A stretch of 64,000 nt of DNA, taken from NCBI RefSeq assembly GCF_050942425.1, contig NZ_CP192063.1, positions 8,184,001 to 8,248,000 of the forward strand. Direction: 5' to 3'. The position numbers and the translations under genes are program-made. Under the pieces are notes generated by a model that made no database searches, was not told where the DNA came from, and was given only the letters and a program-made list of their open reading frames with translations. This DNA comes from Actinoallomurus sp050942425. Its GTDB lineage: Bacteria; Actinomycetota; Actinomycetes; Streptosporangiales; Streptosporangiaceae. Below are positions 17,519 through 27,328 of this stretch, one piece after another (positions within the stretch are counted from its first letter, which is position 1; every line of letters starts with the position of its first letter).

Positions 17519-20500
17519 TCAGATCTCGATGGCGTCTGCGTAGACGAGCCGGGTGCCCTGGTCGGACAGCCGTTCACGCTCCTCGACCACCAGCCGCATC
17601 CGCCGGCTGCCGCGGCTCGCGGGCAGCCTGATGTCGCTGCCCCACTGGCCGCCGGAGGGCGCGAGGTCGACCTCTGAGTCCGTTCTCCAGCCCACGGCCC
17701 CGACCGGCTTCGGGTCTGCCACCTGGACCAGGACCTTCAGCTGAGCCTTCTTGTCCGTGGCCGCCGTGTAGGTCGTGCCGGCGACGGCGACGTGAACGAG
17801 AGTCGCGTCAGAGGCGTTGAAGACCATCGACAGGGTGCGGTCCGGATTGAGCTGGGCGAACTGGGCCGGCACGACCGGTGATATCTCGAGGCCGCTCAAG
17901 GAGTTCGGCTGGAAACGCGCCAGCGCGAGCCGAACGAACGGGTCATAGGAATCGTCCTGCGTCATCGTGATGTCGCAGTACCACAGCTGCCGGTCCTTGT
18001 CGTAGGCGACCGCGTGCGGTGCCACGGCGACCGTTTCGGTGAGCTCCTTGAGGTGGTCCGACTCGGCCAGGCGATATCCCGGCTTCGCGCCGCGTGCCAG
18101 CGGAAACTCGCTCATGCCGGGGGCGACCGTCGTCGGCGCGGAGGCGAATATCGGGTCCTGCCCACGCAAGGTGACGTACTGCCGGAGCTTCGCCGGCAGG
18201 TCGCCCTTTCCCTCGAACAGGACGACGCCCAGGATCTCGCCGTCGCCCGACGAATACCACGGGCGGCGGAGATATACGCGCAGTCCGTTTCCGCGCCGGA
18301 TGCTGGAGATCTTCGTGCTGTCGGCCGTCTTCTCCCAGCCGAAGGTGGGGACGATATAGGCGATGTCTGGGACCGACGGCCGCGCCGAGGATCGGACGTT
18401 CACCACGACCGGCTGCTGCGCCTCGGTGTTCGTCCTGGTCACCGAGCCCTCGACGAATTCGACCGCCACCGTGGCGCCGTCGCCGATGGCCGATTCCTGG
18501 CCGGACCGGGCCAGCGTTCCGGCCGCGTGGCTCACGACGTAGTCCCCCATCACCTCGCTCGACGAGCTGAAGTCCTGCTTGAAGACCTTGTTGGTGAGGA
18601 GGTCGGTGACGGTGAGGGTTCCGGGCGCGATGCCGCCCTCGGCCAGTGTGACCGGTGTGGTCCCCGACAGCGCGACCTCGGCCTTCTTCACGAAGAACTC
18701 CACGTAGCGCGACGATCCGGTCGCGCCGAAGGTGACCTGGCGGTGGATGGTGTCGTGGAACTCGTGACGGTCGGCCAGGGAGAGCCGGTCGCCTGCGGGG
18801 TCGTCCGCCGCCGCCACGAGCTTCACGACGTGTGCGCTGCCCTTGCGCTGGGTCGGCTCCGGATTGCCGGGGTCGTCGAGCGGCTCGGTCCACGTCGCCT
18901 CGATGTCCACGTGGTGCGTGCTCGCCCGGTGGAACTTCAGCACGTCGATGATCCGTGCCGTGGTGTCTCCCGGCTGACGCACCGCCACCGGCTTGACGTA
19001 GGTGGGCGGTGCGATGGGCTGGATGACGGCGTGGGAGAGCCGCAGCGTCTTCGGCGGGGTCAGCTGCCAGAGCTGCCCCTGGGCGGCGAGCTTACGGAGG
19101 TCCTGAACGGTCCGTCCCCCGCTGGGGGTGTGCCCGCTCCGCACGAACCAGTTCCAGACCCCCAGCAGGTCCACGTCGGCGTCGTTCATCCGGCTGGAGT
19201 AGGCCACGTCGACGGTCTCGCCGGGAGGGAGCCGAACCGTCAGGACCCGGGACACCCGGTCGTAGTTCGGTTCTCCCGTGCCGTTGATCAGGCGGATCCG
19301 GAAAGCGTTGGGCCCTCCCAGCGGGAGAAGATTCGCGAAGTCGACGGAGAAGATCTCATCGGGGTCCGTTCCGGGGAGTCCGCGGAAGGCGACGCCGCGA
19401 GCGAGCACGTCGGTGATGTACGGGACCGCGAGCACCGGATCGGAGTGGTAGTGGGTGTCGCCCCAGCCGTCCGGATCGGCGCTGCCGCCGGAGTTCAGCG
19501 ATCTCCTGTCGCGTTCGGCGATCTCGGAGTAGGCGGAGACGTCCATCCCGCCCGGGTTGAGGGGCGAGGCCGGCACGTCGTACAGGCCGTGGTGCTCCGC
19601 CATCAGCTGGCTCATCCGCGGCTGGGCGACGTGGCGCTGGCAGTCCCCCGTGGCCGGAGCGTTGTAGTTCCCCCTGACCACCATGAGCAGTGCCGACTCC
19701 CCCGTGGTGCGCGGAGCGGTCGGCAGGAGCACGGGCGCGGTGACCGCCTCGAACCGCAGGTACGTGACCATGGGGGAACCGGAGTCCGCGGCCGGGTCCT
19801 CCGGTCCTCGGCCGTTGCCGGTGATGTCCACGGTCCGCGCCCGGAACCGGTAGCTCCGGCCATAGCGCAGCTTGGGGAGTCCGGTCGCGTGAAAGGAGGT
19901 CTTGAGCTTCACCGGACCGGTGGCGTCACTGTCGGGGCCGACCGTCACCTGTTTCCCGTTGATCGTCTCCTGCGTGCTTCCCGGACGGTTGGTCACCAGG
20001 CTGTAGCCGCTCCAGTTGAACACCGACTCGTGCAGGTAGATCGTCGGATCGTCGACCCGCTGGGTGTGCGCGAGGTGGACGATGCCCTCGTCCTCGGCGG
20101 TGATCGCCAGCCCGTTGACGTCGTAGGTCCCCTTGCGGCGGCACAGGCTGTACCAGCGCTTGGACGTGTCGTCCCAGACGTCGACCCGAACGCCGTAGGT
20201 GAGGTCCTCGGCGGAGAAGGGGTCCGTGGCGAGCCCGGTGAGGTTCGCCGCCCGCGTCGTGGTCTTCGTCAACGTCTGGTGGAGCTGCTGGGCACGGCCG
20301 AAGTGGACGATGGAGAAGCCGCTGCTGCGCAGGGCCGGCACTGGCGCGGGCTCCCCGCCGCTGTCCTGAGGGCGGGCGGCGGTCGTCGCCTGGTGTGCTT
20401 TCTTGAGCCCGAATATCGGGGCCGTGTTGCGGGTGTTGAGGGTCGTGCTGAACGTCGTCAGCAGGGCGGCGGCCGAGTCGGCCTCGACCTCGATGACGCC

Positions 20501-21463
20501 GTACTGATCGGTGTTGAGCGCGAGGAAGCCGTCCTTCGTGGTCGTGCCCGAGGTCTTCGCCGCGAACGCGGTCTTGGTCAGCGTCGCGGCCACCACGGGG
20601 TAGATCGCGTCGTACGACGCGGACCCCGGCCAGTCGGCCTCCAGGGTGAGGTTGACCGGGTCGCTGGGGATGGGAATCCCGATCGCGGCCGGGTCCACGG
20701 TGAGGTCCACGATCAGGCCGAGCGAGCGCTGCAGCATCGGGTACTGCGCGAAGGAGCTCAACGCCGTGTGAAAGTCCAGATCGCCAGGGCTCTGGATGAT
20801 GTTCATGTGGGCGGCGAGGGAATGGGTCTTCGGTGTGGGATTGGTGTTGTCCTTCCTGTTGTGGAACAGCTCGGCGAGGAGAAAGTTGATCTCCGCCGCG
20901 GAGAACCCCGGCAGCGCGCCTCCCAGGAAGAAGCCCTTGGCCAGTTCCGTGTTGATCGCCTCGATGGCCTTCAGCCGCCGTTGCGGTGACATGTAGATAT
21001 CGGTGACTGATTCGCTCTCGGCAAGGTGCTTCCGGGCGATTTCGCGCCCCTCGCTCGGAAAGTAGTCGTTGACGGTCGCCGGCGCCGTCGGATTGAACGC
21101 CATCGTCAGGGTGTGCTCGGAATAGGCCATGGACCGGGCCGCGACGCTCGGCCAGGAACGAATGGGCGGAACACCCGTGGCGGCCAGCGGGACGGGCCGC
21201 GCCGTGACCGGGGTGTCCTTGGTGAAGAGCCGCTGCCACAGATCCAGCCGAGGGGCAGCGCTCACGATGGTGGCGGGCGCCTTCTTGCCGCCCTGGAAGG
21301 TCACCGAGTACGCCGGCTTGACCTGGGGCCAGCTCAGCCAGTCGACAAAACCGCTCAGCGTCGCGGCACCCGACAGGCGGGGGGCGACGAGAACGGATAT
21401 CCGCAGCATTCCGCTGGAATAGCCGTTCGGCACAGGCGTCCACACGATTTGTGACGCGGCCAT
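17519..21463 (-). CDS. Giant 1314-aa protein of unknown function
   Basis: I recognise no family. The start ATG has GAGGAG 7 nt upstream and lies 24 bp after the stop of the 1161-aa gene. No signal peptide or membrane helix is visible. Residues 1-130 are beta-rich; about 135-255 look helical (REIARKHLAES, RRLKAIEAINTELAKGFF); about 515-560 has an FN3-like strand pair (KLRYGRSYRFRARTVDITGN); later parts alternate beta segments such as NAFRIRLINGTG and VLTVRLPPGETVDVAYSS. The protein ends with SRRMRLVVEERERL and LVYADAIEI. Very few Cys residues. The size, mixed beta modules and pairing with an exported partner suggest a structural or assembly protein. A large secreted enzyme or a surface or particle component are alternatives; nothing decides between them. 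Confidence 0.7.
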   Translation of the reverse strand: MAASQIVWTPVPNGYSSGMLRISVLVAPRLSGAATLSGFVDWLSWPQVKPAYSVTFQGGKKAPATIVSAAPRLDLWQRLFTKDTPVTARPVPLAATGVPPIRSWPSVAARSMAYSEHTLTMAFNPTAPATVNDYFPSEGREIARKHLAESESVTDIYMSPQRRLKAIEAINTELAKGFFLGGALPGFSAAEINFLLAELFHNRKDNTNPTPKTHSLAAHMNIIQSPGDLDFHTALSSFAQYPMLQRSLGLIVDLTVDPAAIGIPIPSDPVNLTLEADWPGSASYDAIYPVVAATLTKTAFAAKTSGTTTKDGFLALNTDQYGVIEVEADSAAALLTTFSTTLNTRNTAPIFGLKKAHQATTAARPQDSGGEPAPVPALRSSGFSIVHFGRAQQLHQTLTKTTTRAANLTGLATDPFSAEDLTYGVRVDVWDDTSKRWYSLCRRKGTYDVNGLAITAEDEGIVHLAHTQRVDDPTIYLHESVFNWSGYSLVTNRPGSTQETINGKQVTVGPDSDATGPVKLKTSFHATGLPKLRYGRSYRFRARTVDITGNGRGPEDPAADSGSPMVTYLRFEAVTAPVLLPTAPRTTGESALLMVVRGNYNAPATGDCQRHVAQPRMSQLMAEHHGLYDVPASPLNPGGMDVSAYSEIAERDRRSLNSGGSADPDGWGDTHYHSDPVLAVPYITDVLARGVAFRGLPGTDPDEIFSVDFANLLPLGGPNAFRIRLINGTGEPNYDRVSRVLTVRLPPGETVDVAYSSRMNDADVDLLGVWNWFVRSGHTPSGGRTVQDLRKLAAQGQLWQLTPPKTLRLSHAVIQPIAPPTYVKPVAVRQPGDTTARIIDVLKFHRASTHHVDIEATWTEPLDDPGNPEPTQRKGSAHVVKLVAAADDPAGDRLSLADRHEFHDTIHRQVTFGATGSSRYVEFFVKKAEVALSGTTPVTLAEGGIAPGTLTVTDLLTNKVFKQDFSSSSEVMGDYVVSHAAGTLARSGQESAIGDGATVAVEFVEGSVTRTNTEAQQPVVVNVRSSARPSVPDIAYIVPTFGWEKTADSTKISSIRRGNGLRVYLRRPWYSSGDGEILGVVLFEGKGDLPAKLRQYVTLRGQDPIFASAPTTVAPGMSEFPLARGAKPGYRLAESDHLKELTETVAVAPHAVAYDKDRQLWYCDITMTQDDSYDPFVRLALARFQPNSLSGLEISPVVPAQFAQLNPDRTLSMVFNASDATLVHVAVAGTTYTAATDKKAQLKVLVQVADPKPVGAVGWRTDSEVDLAPSGGQWGSDIRLPASRGSRRMRLVVEERERLSDQGTRLVYADAIEI

Positions 21464-21487
21464 TTCACAACTCCTCGCGGATCATCG

Positions 21488-24400
21488 TCAGCCGGCGAAT
21501 GAGGCGCAGTAGAGAGCCCAGTCGTCCCTGCTCATCAGATCGCCGAACGTATGGCTGCGATCCGTGAGGGCACGGGCCGACGCGTGCGCGGCGACGGTGC
21601 TCGGCGAGCTGCCGCCGCCGAAGACCTTGGTGAATTCGATCCCCACGCTCACGTGCCAGAACGTGATGTCGATGGAGACGGTCAGGTGCGCGTGGAACCA
21701 GACGGAACCGACTCCGTCCACGTTGACGTACTCGATGTCGGCGTAGAGCTCCGCGGTGATGTTGATCAGGCCGAGGACGCTCAGGCGGCCGGTGGCCCGC
21801 ATGTAGCCGCCCAGCTGGACCTCGGTGTAGCTGCCCGCGCCGGGCGTATGCGGATCCCTCTCCTTGACCTGCGAGCTGAAGAAGACACCGAGCTCGATGA
21901 GGAGCCGGCCGGCGGCGACGACGAGGTCGAGGGACACATTGCCGATGACCTCGATCGACGCTTCGAGCTTCTCCAGCCTTCTCGTGCTGGCCTCCAGGAG
22001 GAAGTGCCCGCCGCCGCCGAGACCGTAGACGCTGACCTTGAATTTGTCGGCGGGGGCCCCGAAACCGAGCGAGGCCCGCAACGGGCCGCCTTTCGCCGCC
22101 GCGGTGCCCGTCACCGGCCCGCCCAGCGCGAGCGGCGAGAAGGGGAGGATCACGCCGACGTCAACGTGGATTCCTTCGAGCGTGAAGAGCCCCAGCGCGA
22201 GATCGGGGAAGTTGAGTGAGACGCCGACCCCGATCTTGGTCGTGTCGAAATCGGTGATTTTGAAGCCGAGTCCGAACTTCTTCGTGGCGGCGAGGCGCTT
22301 ACCGCGCTTCCTGACGGCGAGGCGCCCACCGGCGCGCGTGGCCGAATCCGAGTCCGAGGGGGCCAGGCCGATGAGCTTCATCAGCCCGGTCAGGAAATCC
22401 AGCGGCGCGGAGAGCTCGATGGATTTGATGTCCGGATCGCATTTCGCGCCGGGTCCGAGCTGATAGGAGAAGACGAACTTGTTGAACGTGACGACGATGG
22501 GCGTCAGATCGACCTTGAAGTCCGTCACGCTCGCGTCGACCTTGGCGATCGCCTTGTCGACCGTGTCGGCATCTTTGTTATCGAAAAGGATCTGATTGGT
22601 GACGACCAGCGAGACCTTTGTCAGAACGCCACTGAAGCCCGTTATCACCTTGAATGGAGGAGGCGGCTTGGCCGTCACCGTCTCCTCGAACGTCATGGTG
22701 ATCGTCTGGCCGATCGGTGCATAGGTGTAATGTATTTTGCCGTCTTTGTCCTTCGGAAAATCAAAGACCTTATGTATTTTGGGCCCATGGTCCTTGATGT
22801 TGCCTTCATCGAAGAGCAGGCCCAGGGCGATCTCACCGAACAACCCCGCCTGTGAGACGAGGTCCTTGATGTTGGGCGGGAAGGCTTGATCGAACTTTAT
22901 CTTTCCGCTGTCCTGGACGGTGTCGATCGAGTCCTGCAGCCCGAGGGCCACGCCGGTGAGCCTGGAAAGACCGCCGATCTCCATGTGTGGGGTGGCGACG
23001 CCGCCGGCATTGAGGCTGTTCTCGACCGAACGCCGGACCGGCTTGTCGTCGCTCCGGTCCCCCCGGCTCAACCGGTCGAGGGCGGCGACCGAGTCCTGCA
23101 CCCGCACGAAGATCTGCGGGTCGTTTCCGGCGGCGACCAGCGCCTTGTTGAACCCGAAGTCATGTTCCAGGTACTTCGGATCCGGCATGAGGAACACCGG
23201 GCCGCCCGTGCCGATGATGGCGTCGACGGCCGGGACCTGAGCCTCGGCGGCGAGCAGCCTCGGGTAGAACACCGGCGAATCCACGTGGGCGTGGTCCTTG
23301 CCGTCCGAGGGCCGGCCGGGTTCAAGCGGAGGGAGCACGGTGCCCCGTGGTCCTTCGACGCCCCAATACCAGCGGACCGTCGGGAAGCTCGCCGTCCCCC
23401 GCGTCTCCTCCTTCGCGTAGGCCACGGTCTGGCCGCGCAGGTCGATCACCCGCCGGGCGTCCACCTCCGGCCCGACGATGTCGGCGTAGGTGCCGAACTT
23501 ACCGAGCACGCTCTTGAACAGGGGGTCGTCGGTGTTCCGGGCGGGATCCGCCGGCACGAACGCCATCGGCGAGGTGAACTCGATCCGCCGGCCGGTCACG
23601 TCGGTGGCCACGAAGGCGAAGACCACGTCGGAGTGGCCGCCGCCGGGCTTGAGGGCGTTGATGTCCTGGATCCAGAACGCCGGCGACGTCGCGTCGGGCG
23701 GCCCGCCCAGGAGCGGGTCGAGCTTCTCCGGCAGATCCGGAAGCGTGGTGTTCTTGATGGTGACGTCGGTGAACGGGAACGCGCGCCCGCCCCAGTTCTG
23801 GAACGGCGCCGCATAGGTCTTCACGCGCTCGGTGATCCGGATGAACAGGCGTTGCTTCAGGTAGGCGACCCCGGTGGCCGCGTCGACCTCCCGCTTGGTC
23901 TCGGAGATCAACTCCGCCCGATGCCCGAACGGGAACAGGAAGCCGTACTCCTCGACGACGACCTTGTTGTCGCGGCCCAGCCAGGAATGGTGCTCCCAGC
24001 GCTTGAGCTCGAACCCGACCGTCGGGATCCATTGGACGTCGAAGTCCAGCGTGGCGCCCACCGCGCTGAGCGCGAGCAGGTTGGCGTTGATCCGCTTGTA
24101 CGCCCCGAGCGTCGGATTGCCGGCCAACTGGACGATCTGGGTGGGCGGATCGACGAAATGCGGCGGAAGCAGGTCGCGGTAGACCGAGGCCTCGTCCCCG
24201 ACCGGCTGGTCGCGGTATACGGCGCGCAGCTTCGGAATGGCGACGTCGGCCGGCGCCGGGACGCCGATCGACTCCTGTGGCCTCCCCTTCGGGCCGCGCG
24301 GCGACAGCCGTGTGTGCCATAGCTCCGTCCGGTCACCGCGGGTGACGGGCGTGGCGGAATGCGCCCAGGTGGACGTCGGCTCGGGGGATTCCCACCCGGG

Positions 24401-24973
24401 GGTGAGGTGCAGCCAGTCGACCAGCAGCAGGTCGGTGTGCAACGCATCGGGAGGCGACCCGTTGGGCAGTCCGGTGGGCACCTGCATGATCCACTGCCAC
24501 CACTGCAGCAGGCCTTCCTCGGTGTAAGGAAGGAGCTTGACCGTCTCCGGCACGACGAACGCGATCCGGCTGGGGCCGACCCCTTTGCTGCGTACGGTGC
24601 CAGGCGTCGGGTGCGGATTGCTCGAGTCCTCCAGGATGGTCTGTTCCATCACGTGCTGTGATTCGAAGCGGACCACGACGTAGGCGAGGACCGAGGAGTC
24701 CACGCGGCGCAACTGCGGCGGGTCGGTGTCGAACGTCGGCGCCAGGTTGTAGAAGTCGAAGTCGAGTACGAGCATGTCCTGCGGACGGACCAGGTGCAGG
24801 GTCGCCGTTGGCGCGCCGGCCGTCCCGGCCGTCAGCGCCCGCGGAAGCAGTCGTGGACCATCGCCCGAACCGAGCCCGACGACCATGATCGCGCCGCCGG
24901 CCGACAGCAATACCGTGCGCCTGGAGACGGAACGCTCCAAGGGAGATCGGCCGGAGTTCGCCCGCTCAGACAT
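21488..24973 (-). CDS. Giant 1161-aa Tat-type exported protein of unknown function
   Basis: The ATG at 24973 has GAGGAGG 7 nt upstream. Residues 17-37 (SVSRRTVLLSAGGAIMVVGL) form a twin-arginine signal or an uncleaved N-terminal anchor. Residues about 55-700 are mixed and unrecognised (LVLDFDFYNLAP, LQWWQWIMQVPTG). Residues about 720-1110 are long amphipathic beta-strands with alternating hydrophobic residues (VGVSLNFPDLALGLFTLEGI, LEASIEVIGNVSLDLVVAAG, LSVLGLINITAELYADIEY), like a beta-barrel or extended beta-sandwich, which is unusual for a Gram-positive. Tat export implies folding before secretion. It is the first gene of the operon with the 1314-aa and 447-aa genes. The stretch around 22500-22900 is visibly AT-richer than its neighbours. 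Confidence 0.72.
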   Translation of the reverse strand: MSERANSGRSPLERSVSRRTVLLSAGGAIMVVGLGSGDGPRLLPRALTAGTAGAPTATLHLVRPQDMLVLDFDFYNLAPTFDTDPPQLRRVDSSVLAYVVVRFESQHVMEQTILEDSSNPHPTPGTVRSKGVGPSRIAFVVPETVKLLPYTEEGLLQWWQWIMQVPTGLPNGSPPDALHTDLLLVDWLHLTPGWESPEPTSTWAHSATPVTRGDRTELWHTRLSPRGPKGRPQESIGVPAPADVAIPKLRAVYRDQPVGDEASVYRDLLPPHFVDPPTQIVQLAGNPTLGAYKRINANLLALSAVGATLDFDVQWIPTVGFELKRWEHHSWLGRDNKVVVEEYGFLFPFGHRAELISETKREVDAATGVAYLKQRLFIRITERVKTYAAPFQNWGGRAFPFTDVTIKNTTLPDLPEKLDPLLGGPPDATSPAFWIQDINALKPGGGHSDVVFAFVATDVTGRRIEFTSPMAFVPADPARNTDDPLFKSVLGKFGTYADIVGPEVDARRVIDLRGQTVAYAKEETRGTASFPTVRWYWGVEGPRGTVLPPLEPGRPSDGKDHAHVDSPVFYPRLLAAEAQVPAVDAIIGTGGPVFLMPDPKYLEHDFGFNKALVAAGNDPQIFVRVQDSVAALDRLSRGDRSDDKPVRRSVENSLNAGGVATPHMEIGGLSRLTGVALGLQDSIDTVQDSGKIKFDQAFPPNIKDLVSQAGLFGEIALGLLFDEGNIKDHGPKIHKVFDFPKDKDGKIHYTYAPIGQTITMTFEETVTAKPPPPFKVITGFSGVLTKVSLVVTNQILFDNKDADTVDKAIAKVDASVTDFKVDLTPIVVTFNKFVFSYQLGPGAKCDPDIKSIELSAPLDFLTGLMKLIGLAPSDSDSATRAGGRLAVRKRGKRLAATKKFGLGFKITDFDTTKIGVGVSLNFPDLALGLFTLEGIHVDVGVILPFSPLALGGPVTGTAAAKGGPLRASLGFGAPADKFKVSVYGLGGGGHFLLEASTRRLEKLEASIEVIGNVSLDLVVAAGRLLIELGVFFSSQVKERDPHTPGAGSYTEVQLGGYMRATGRLSVLGLINITAELYADIEYVNVDGVGSVWFHAHLTVSIDITFWHVSVGIEFTKVFGGGSSPSTVAAHASARALTDRSHTFGDLMSRDDWALYCASFAG

Positions 24974-25337
24974 CGGCCGCCCTCCTCGCTGAGGACGCAT
25001 GCCAAAAAACCATCGAAAACGACTCCCCCGGGCCCCGTGTGTCAAAACCGTATGTCAGGCCACAGATTGAACCCTTGACTCCGATCCGGACAAGACTCAG
25101 CAGAATTTGTTGCCACATCCGGCCAGCCGACGGTTACAGATAGTCATGATCGCAGAGTCTGACTGAAGATCGCGGTAGGGACGCGCCACCCGAGAGCCGC
25201 GCGGAGGCTACGACCGCTACTTGAGGGTTCGACGGTTGCGTCCAGGCGGTCTGTCGGCAAAAGTCCCAAATAGCACTTCAATGGAAGACTTGAAGGCAGG
25301 GATCTGATCGACCTCTTACTCGAAAGGGACGTACATC
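24974..25337. other. Intergenic region upstream of the giant-protein operon and DUF6194 gene
   Basis: This 364-bp divergent region must contain promoters for both sides. I see no gene. A plus-strand TTGACT at about 25076 is a possible -35, but no convincing -10 at the right distance was found. Base composition is lower in GC than the surroundings. Confidence 0.45.
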
Positions 25338-25820
25338 GTGACGAAGGACGAGATCGTCGAGTTCGTTGCCGGCCTGCCGGGGACCGTCGGTATGACCGCG
25401 AGCGAGGACAACGGAGCGCCGGAGGCGGCCTGGGGGGATTCCTTCTTCTACTACGACCCGTCCGGCGACGTGCCCACCGACCGCCAGCCTTTCGCCACGG
25501 TCGTGATCAAGGACTACGACGGGTTCGACACCGCATCCGACCTGAACCGCGACGGCGTGTTCCGGGTCAACATGGCGGTCGGCCGTAAGCGGTTCGAAGA
25601 GCTGATCGGCCACCCGCCCGCGGCGCACGCCGACCACCACGACGGCTTCGACTACACGGCGACCGACCGGCTCCTCCCCCACCCGGTCTACGCCGCTCAG
25701 GGCTGGGTCTGCGTCCTCAACCCGGGCGCCGCGACCGGCGAGCAGACGCTCTCCCTCCTGAAAGAGGCACACGCCCTGGACGCCGAACGGTTCGACCGGC
25801 GCAACCGCCACCGTTCGTAG
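25338..25820 (+). CDS. DUF6194 family protein
   Basis: This 160-aa soluble protein starts at GTG 25338 with a weak GAAAGGG upstream. It has the DUF6194 pattern: an N-terminal MTKDEIVEFVAGLPG helix, WGDSFFYYDP, FATVVIKDYDGFD, RVNMAVGRKRFEELIG and a closing HPVYAAQGWVCVLNPG. Many actinomycetes carry it as a single-gene unit and the function is unknown. The fold may be related to MmcQ/YjbR-like proteins. Nothing around it points to a pathway. Confidence 0.85.
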   Translation: MTKDEIVEFVAGLPGTVGMTASEDNGAPEAAWGDSFFYYDPSGDVPTDRQPFATVVIKDYDGFDTASDLNRDGVFRVNMAVGRKRFEELIGHPPAAHADHHDGFDYTATDRLLPHPVYAAQGWVCVLNPGAATGEQTLSLLKEAHALDAERFDRRNRHRS

Positions 25821-25938
25821 CCCCTCGCCCGCCGTACAGGGGACGGGCTCTCCTCACCCGCGCGTCATATCGCCGCCATGGGCACCAGGTCATGATCACC
25901 GATGAGCCCTGGTACCCCAGAGAAAGGCGTTGCCGGTG

Positions 25939-27147
25939 ATGAGGAAGTCATTGGTCGCGGCGTTCGTGGCGGCGGTGGTGACGTGCTCCGGAGCGGGCAC
26001 GGCCACCGCGTCCGCCGAGGACGAACCGCAGTACACGAGTAAGACGCAGATCGCACCCGGAGTGGTGTTCCGGACCTTCCAGACGAACAGCGCGGGCGGC
26101 CTGGTCGTCGGTGACCTGCTCGAAGTCGACCTGCACAACCCGCACGTACGGGTCGGCCTGCTCCATCCCCCGGCGATCGCCCAGCGCGCGCAGGTGTCGG
26201 CCATGGCCAACGCCCAGCGGGCGGTGGCCGGGGTCAACGCGGACTTCTTCAACATCAGCGAGACCCATCCGGGGATCGTCCCGACCGGCTCGTCGGACGG
26301 ACCGGAGATCGCCGACGGTCGTGACCTCAAGGGCGCGGTCCCCGACGGGCAACGGTTCGGCCCGGCGCTGCCCCCGGGCACGTCGACCAAGGACGTGCTC
26401 GGGGTCGGCCGGGACCACGAGGCCCGGGTGACGAGCCTGCGCCTGACCGGCTCGATCCGCACTCCGCACGGCAGGCTCCCGCTGCGCGGGCTGAACCAGT
26501 ACGCCCTGCCGGTCGGCGGGATCGGCGCCTTCACCGCCGACTGGGGCGCGACCTCTCGGGCGCGCGCGGTCTGCGGCACCGACGCCGTGCGAAGCGATCC
26601 GTGCAGCCTCGACGCCGCCGAGGCGACCGTACGGCGCGGCGTCGTGACCCAGGTGAGCGACGTGGTCGGCGCGGGCCCGATCCCGGCGGACACCACCGTG
26701 CTGGTCGGCCGGGAGGAAGGGGCCGACGCCCTGCGCGGTCTCCACCCCGGCGACCGGGTACGGGTCCGCCACGACCTCGCGGGCCCCGGTCACCTGCGGT
26801 TCGCGGTCGGCGGCTTTCCGATCCTCCACGACAGGGCGCCCCTGACGGGTCTGGACGCCGTCACCCGGGCGCCGCGCACCGGCGCCGGAGTGAGCCGGAA
26901 CGGCCGGCGGCTGTACCTCGTCGTCGTCGACGGCCGCCTCGCGAACAGCGCCGGCATGACCGTCGCCGAGCTGTCCGCCTTCCTCGCCCAGGTGGGTGCC
27001 GACGACGGGATGAACATGGACGGCGGCGGTTCCTCGACCTTCGCCGTACGCGCCCCGGGCGAGCCGTACGTGACCGTGCGCAACGCCCCGTCCGACGGGT
27101 CGGAGCGGGCGGTCGCCAACGGCATCGGCATCTTCACCCGCCCCTGA
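25939..27147 (+). CDS. Secreted phosphodiester glycosidase (NAGPA) family protein
   Basis: This roughly 402-aa protein starts with a Sec signal (MRKSLVAAFVAAVVTCSGAG). The C-terminal half has the NAGPA-domain hallmark GADDGMNMDGGGSSTFAV, and VNADFFNIS earlier is typical too. The family includes enzymes that remove a sugar from a phosphodiester, and many secreted bacterial members of unknown substrate. GAAAGG lies 11 nt upstream of the ATG and 8 nt from a GTG three bases earlier, so the start is uncertain by one codon. A strong terminator hairpin follows, so it is probably monocistronic. Confidence 0.85.
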   Translation: MRKSLVAAFVAAVVTCSGAGTATASAEDEPQYTSKTQIAPGVVFRTFQTNSAGGLVVGDLLEVDLHNPHVRVGLLHPPAIAQRAQVSAMANAQRAVAGVNADFFNISETHPGIVPTGSSDGPEIADGRDLKGAVPDGQRFGPALPPGTSTKDVLGVGRDHEARVTSLRLTGSIRTPHGRLPLRGLNQYALPVGGIGAFTADWGATSRARAVCGTDAVRSDPCSLDAAEATVRRGVVTQVSDVVGAGPIPADTTVLVGREEGADALRGLHPGDRVRVRHDLAGPGHLRFAVGGFPILHDRAPLTGLDAVTRAPRTGAGVSRNGRRLYLVVVDGRLANSAGMTVAELSAFLAQVGADDGMNMDGGGSSTFAVRAPGEPYVTVRNAPSDGSERAVANGIGIFTRP

Positions 27148-27153
27148 GGCGGA

Positions 27154-27194
27154 CGGCGCCGCCGTGCCCGCCTGAGCCGGGCGCGGCGGCGCCG
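27154..27194. terminator. Terminator hairpin after the NAGPA-family gene
   Basis: A 17-bp stem (CGGCGCCGCCGTGCCCG with its complement at 27178-27194, one T-G wobble) and a 7-nt loop begin 7 bp after the stop codon. Confidence 0.75.
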
Positions 27195-27286
27195 AGCTTC
27201 TCGTCCCTGTCGACGGTACGGAACCGCCATTCCTACCGGCCACGCGCCGTCCTGAGCTCGTCCCGCCCGTGTCGGCGCGTGATGGA

Positions 27287-27322
27287 GACGGGACCCGGAG
27301 CCCCGCTACTCCGGGTCCCGTC
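27287..27322 (-). terminator. Terminator hairpin of the sulfonate operon
   Basis: GACGGGACCCGGAG and CTCCGGGTCCCGTC form a perfect 14-bp stem with an 8-nt loop, 6 bp beyond the stop of the dioxygenase gene. Confidence 0.78.
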
Positions 27323-27328
27323 GCTCTA

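Noticed and set aside
18014..20989. A 991-codon plus-strand open frame opposite the 1314-aa gene
   Set aside because: It is the mirror frame of a high-GC gene: Arg/Gly/Asp-rich translation, no family motifs and no ribosome site, while the minus strand has a proper start and operon context.
16156..24973. Reading the giant operon as a contractile injection system
   Set aside because: No sheath, tube, baseplate, AAA+ ATPase or spike gene is present next to it.
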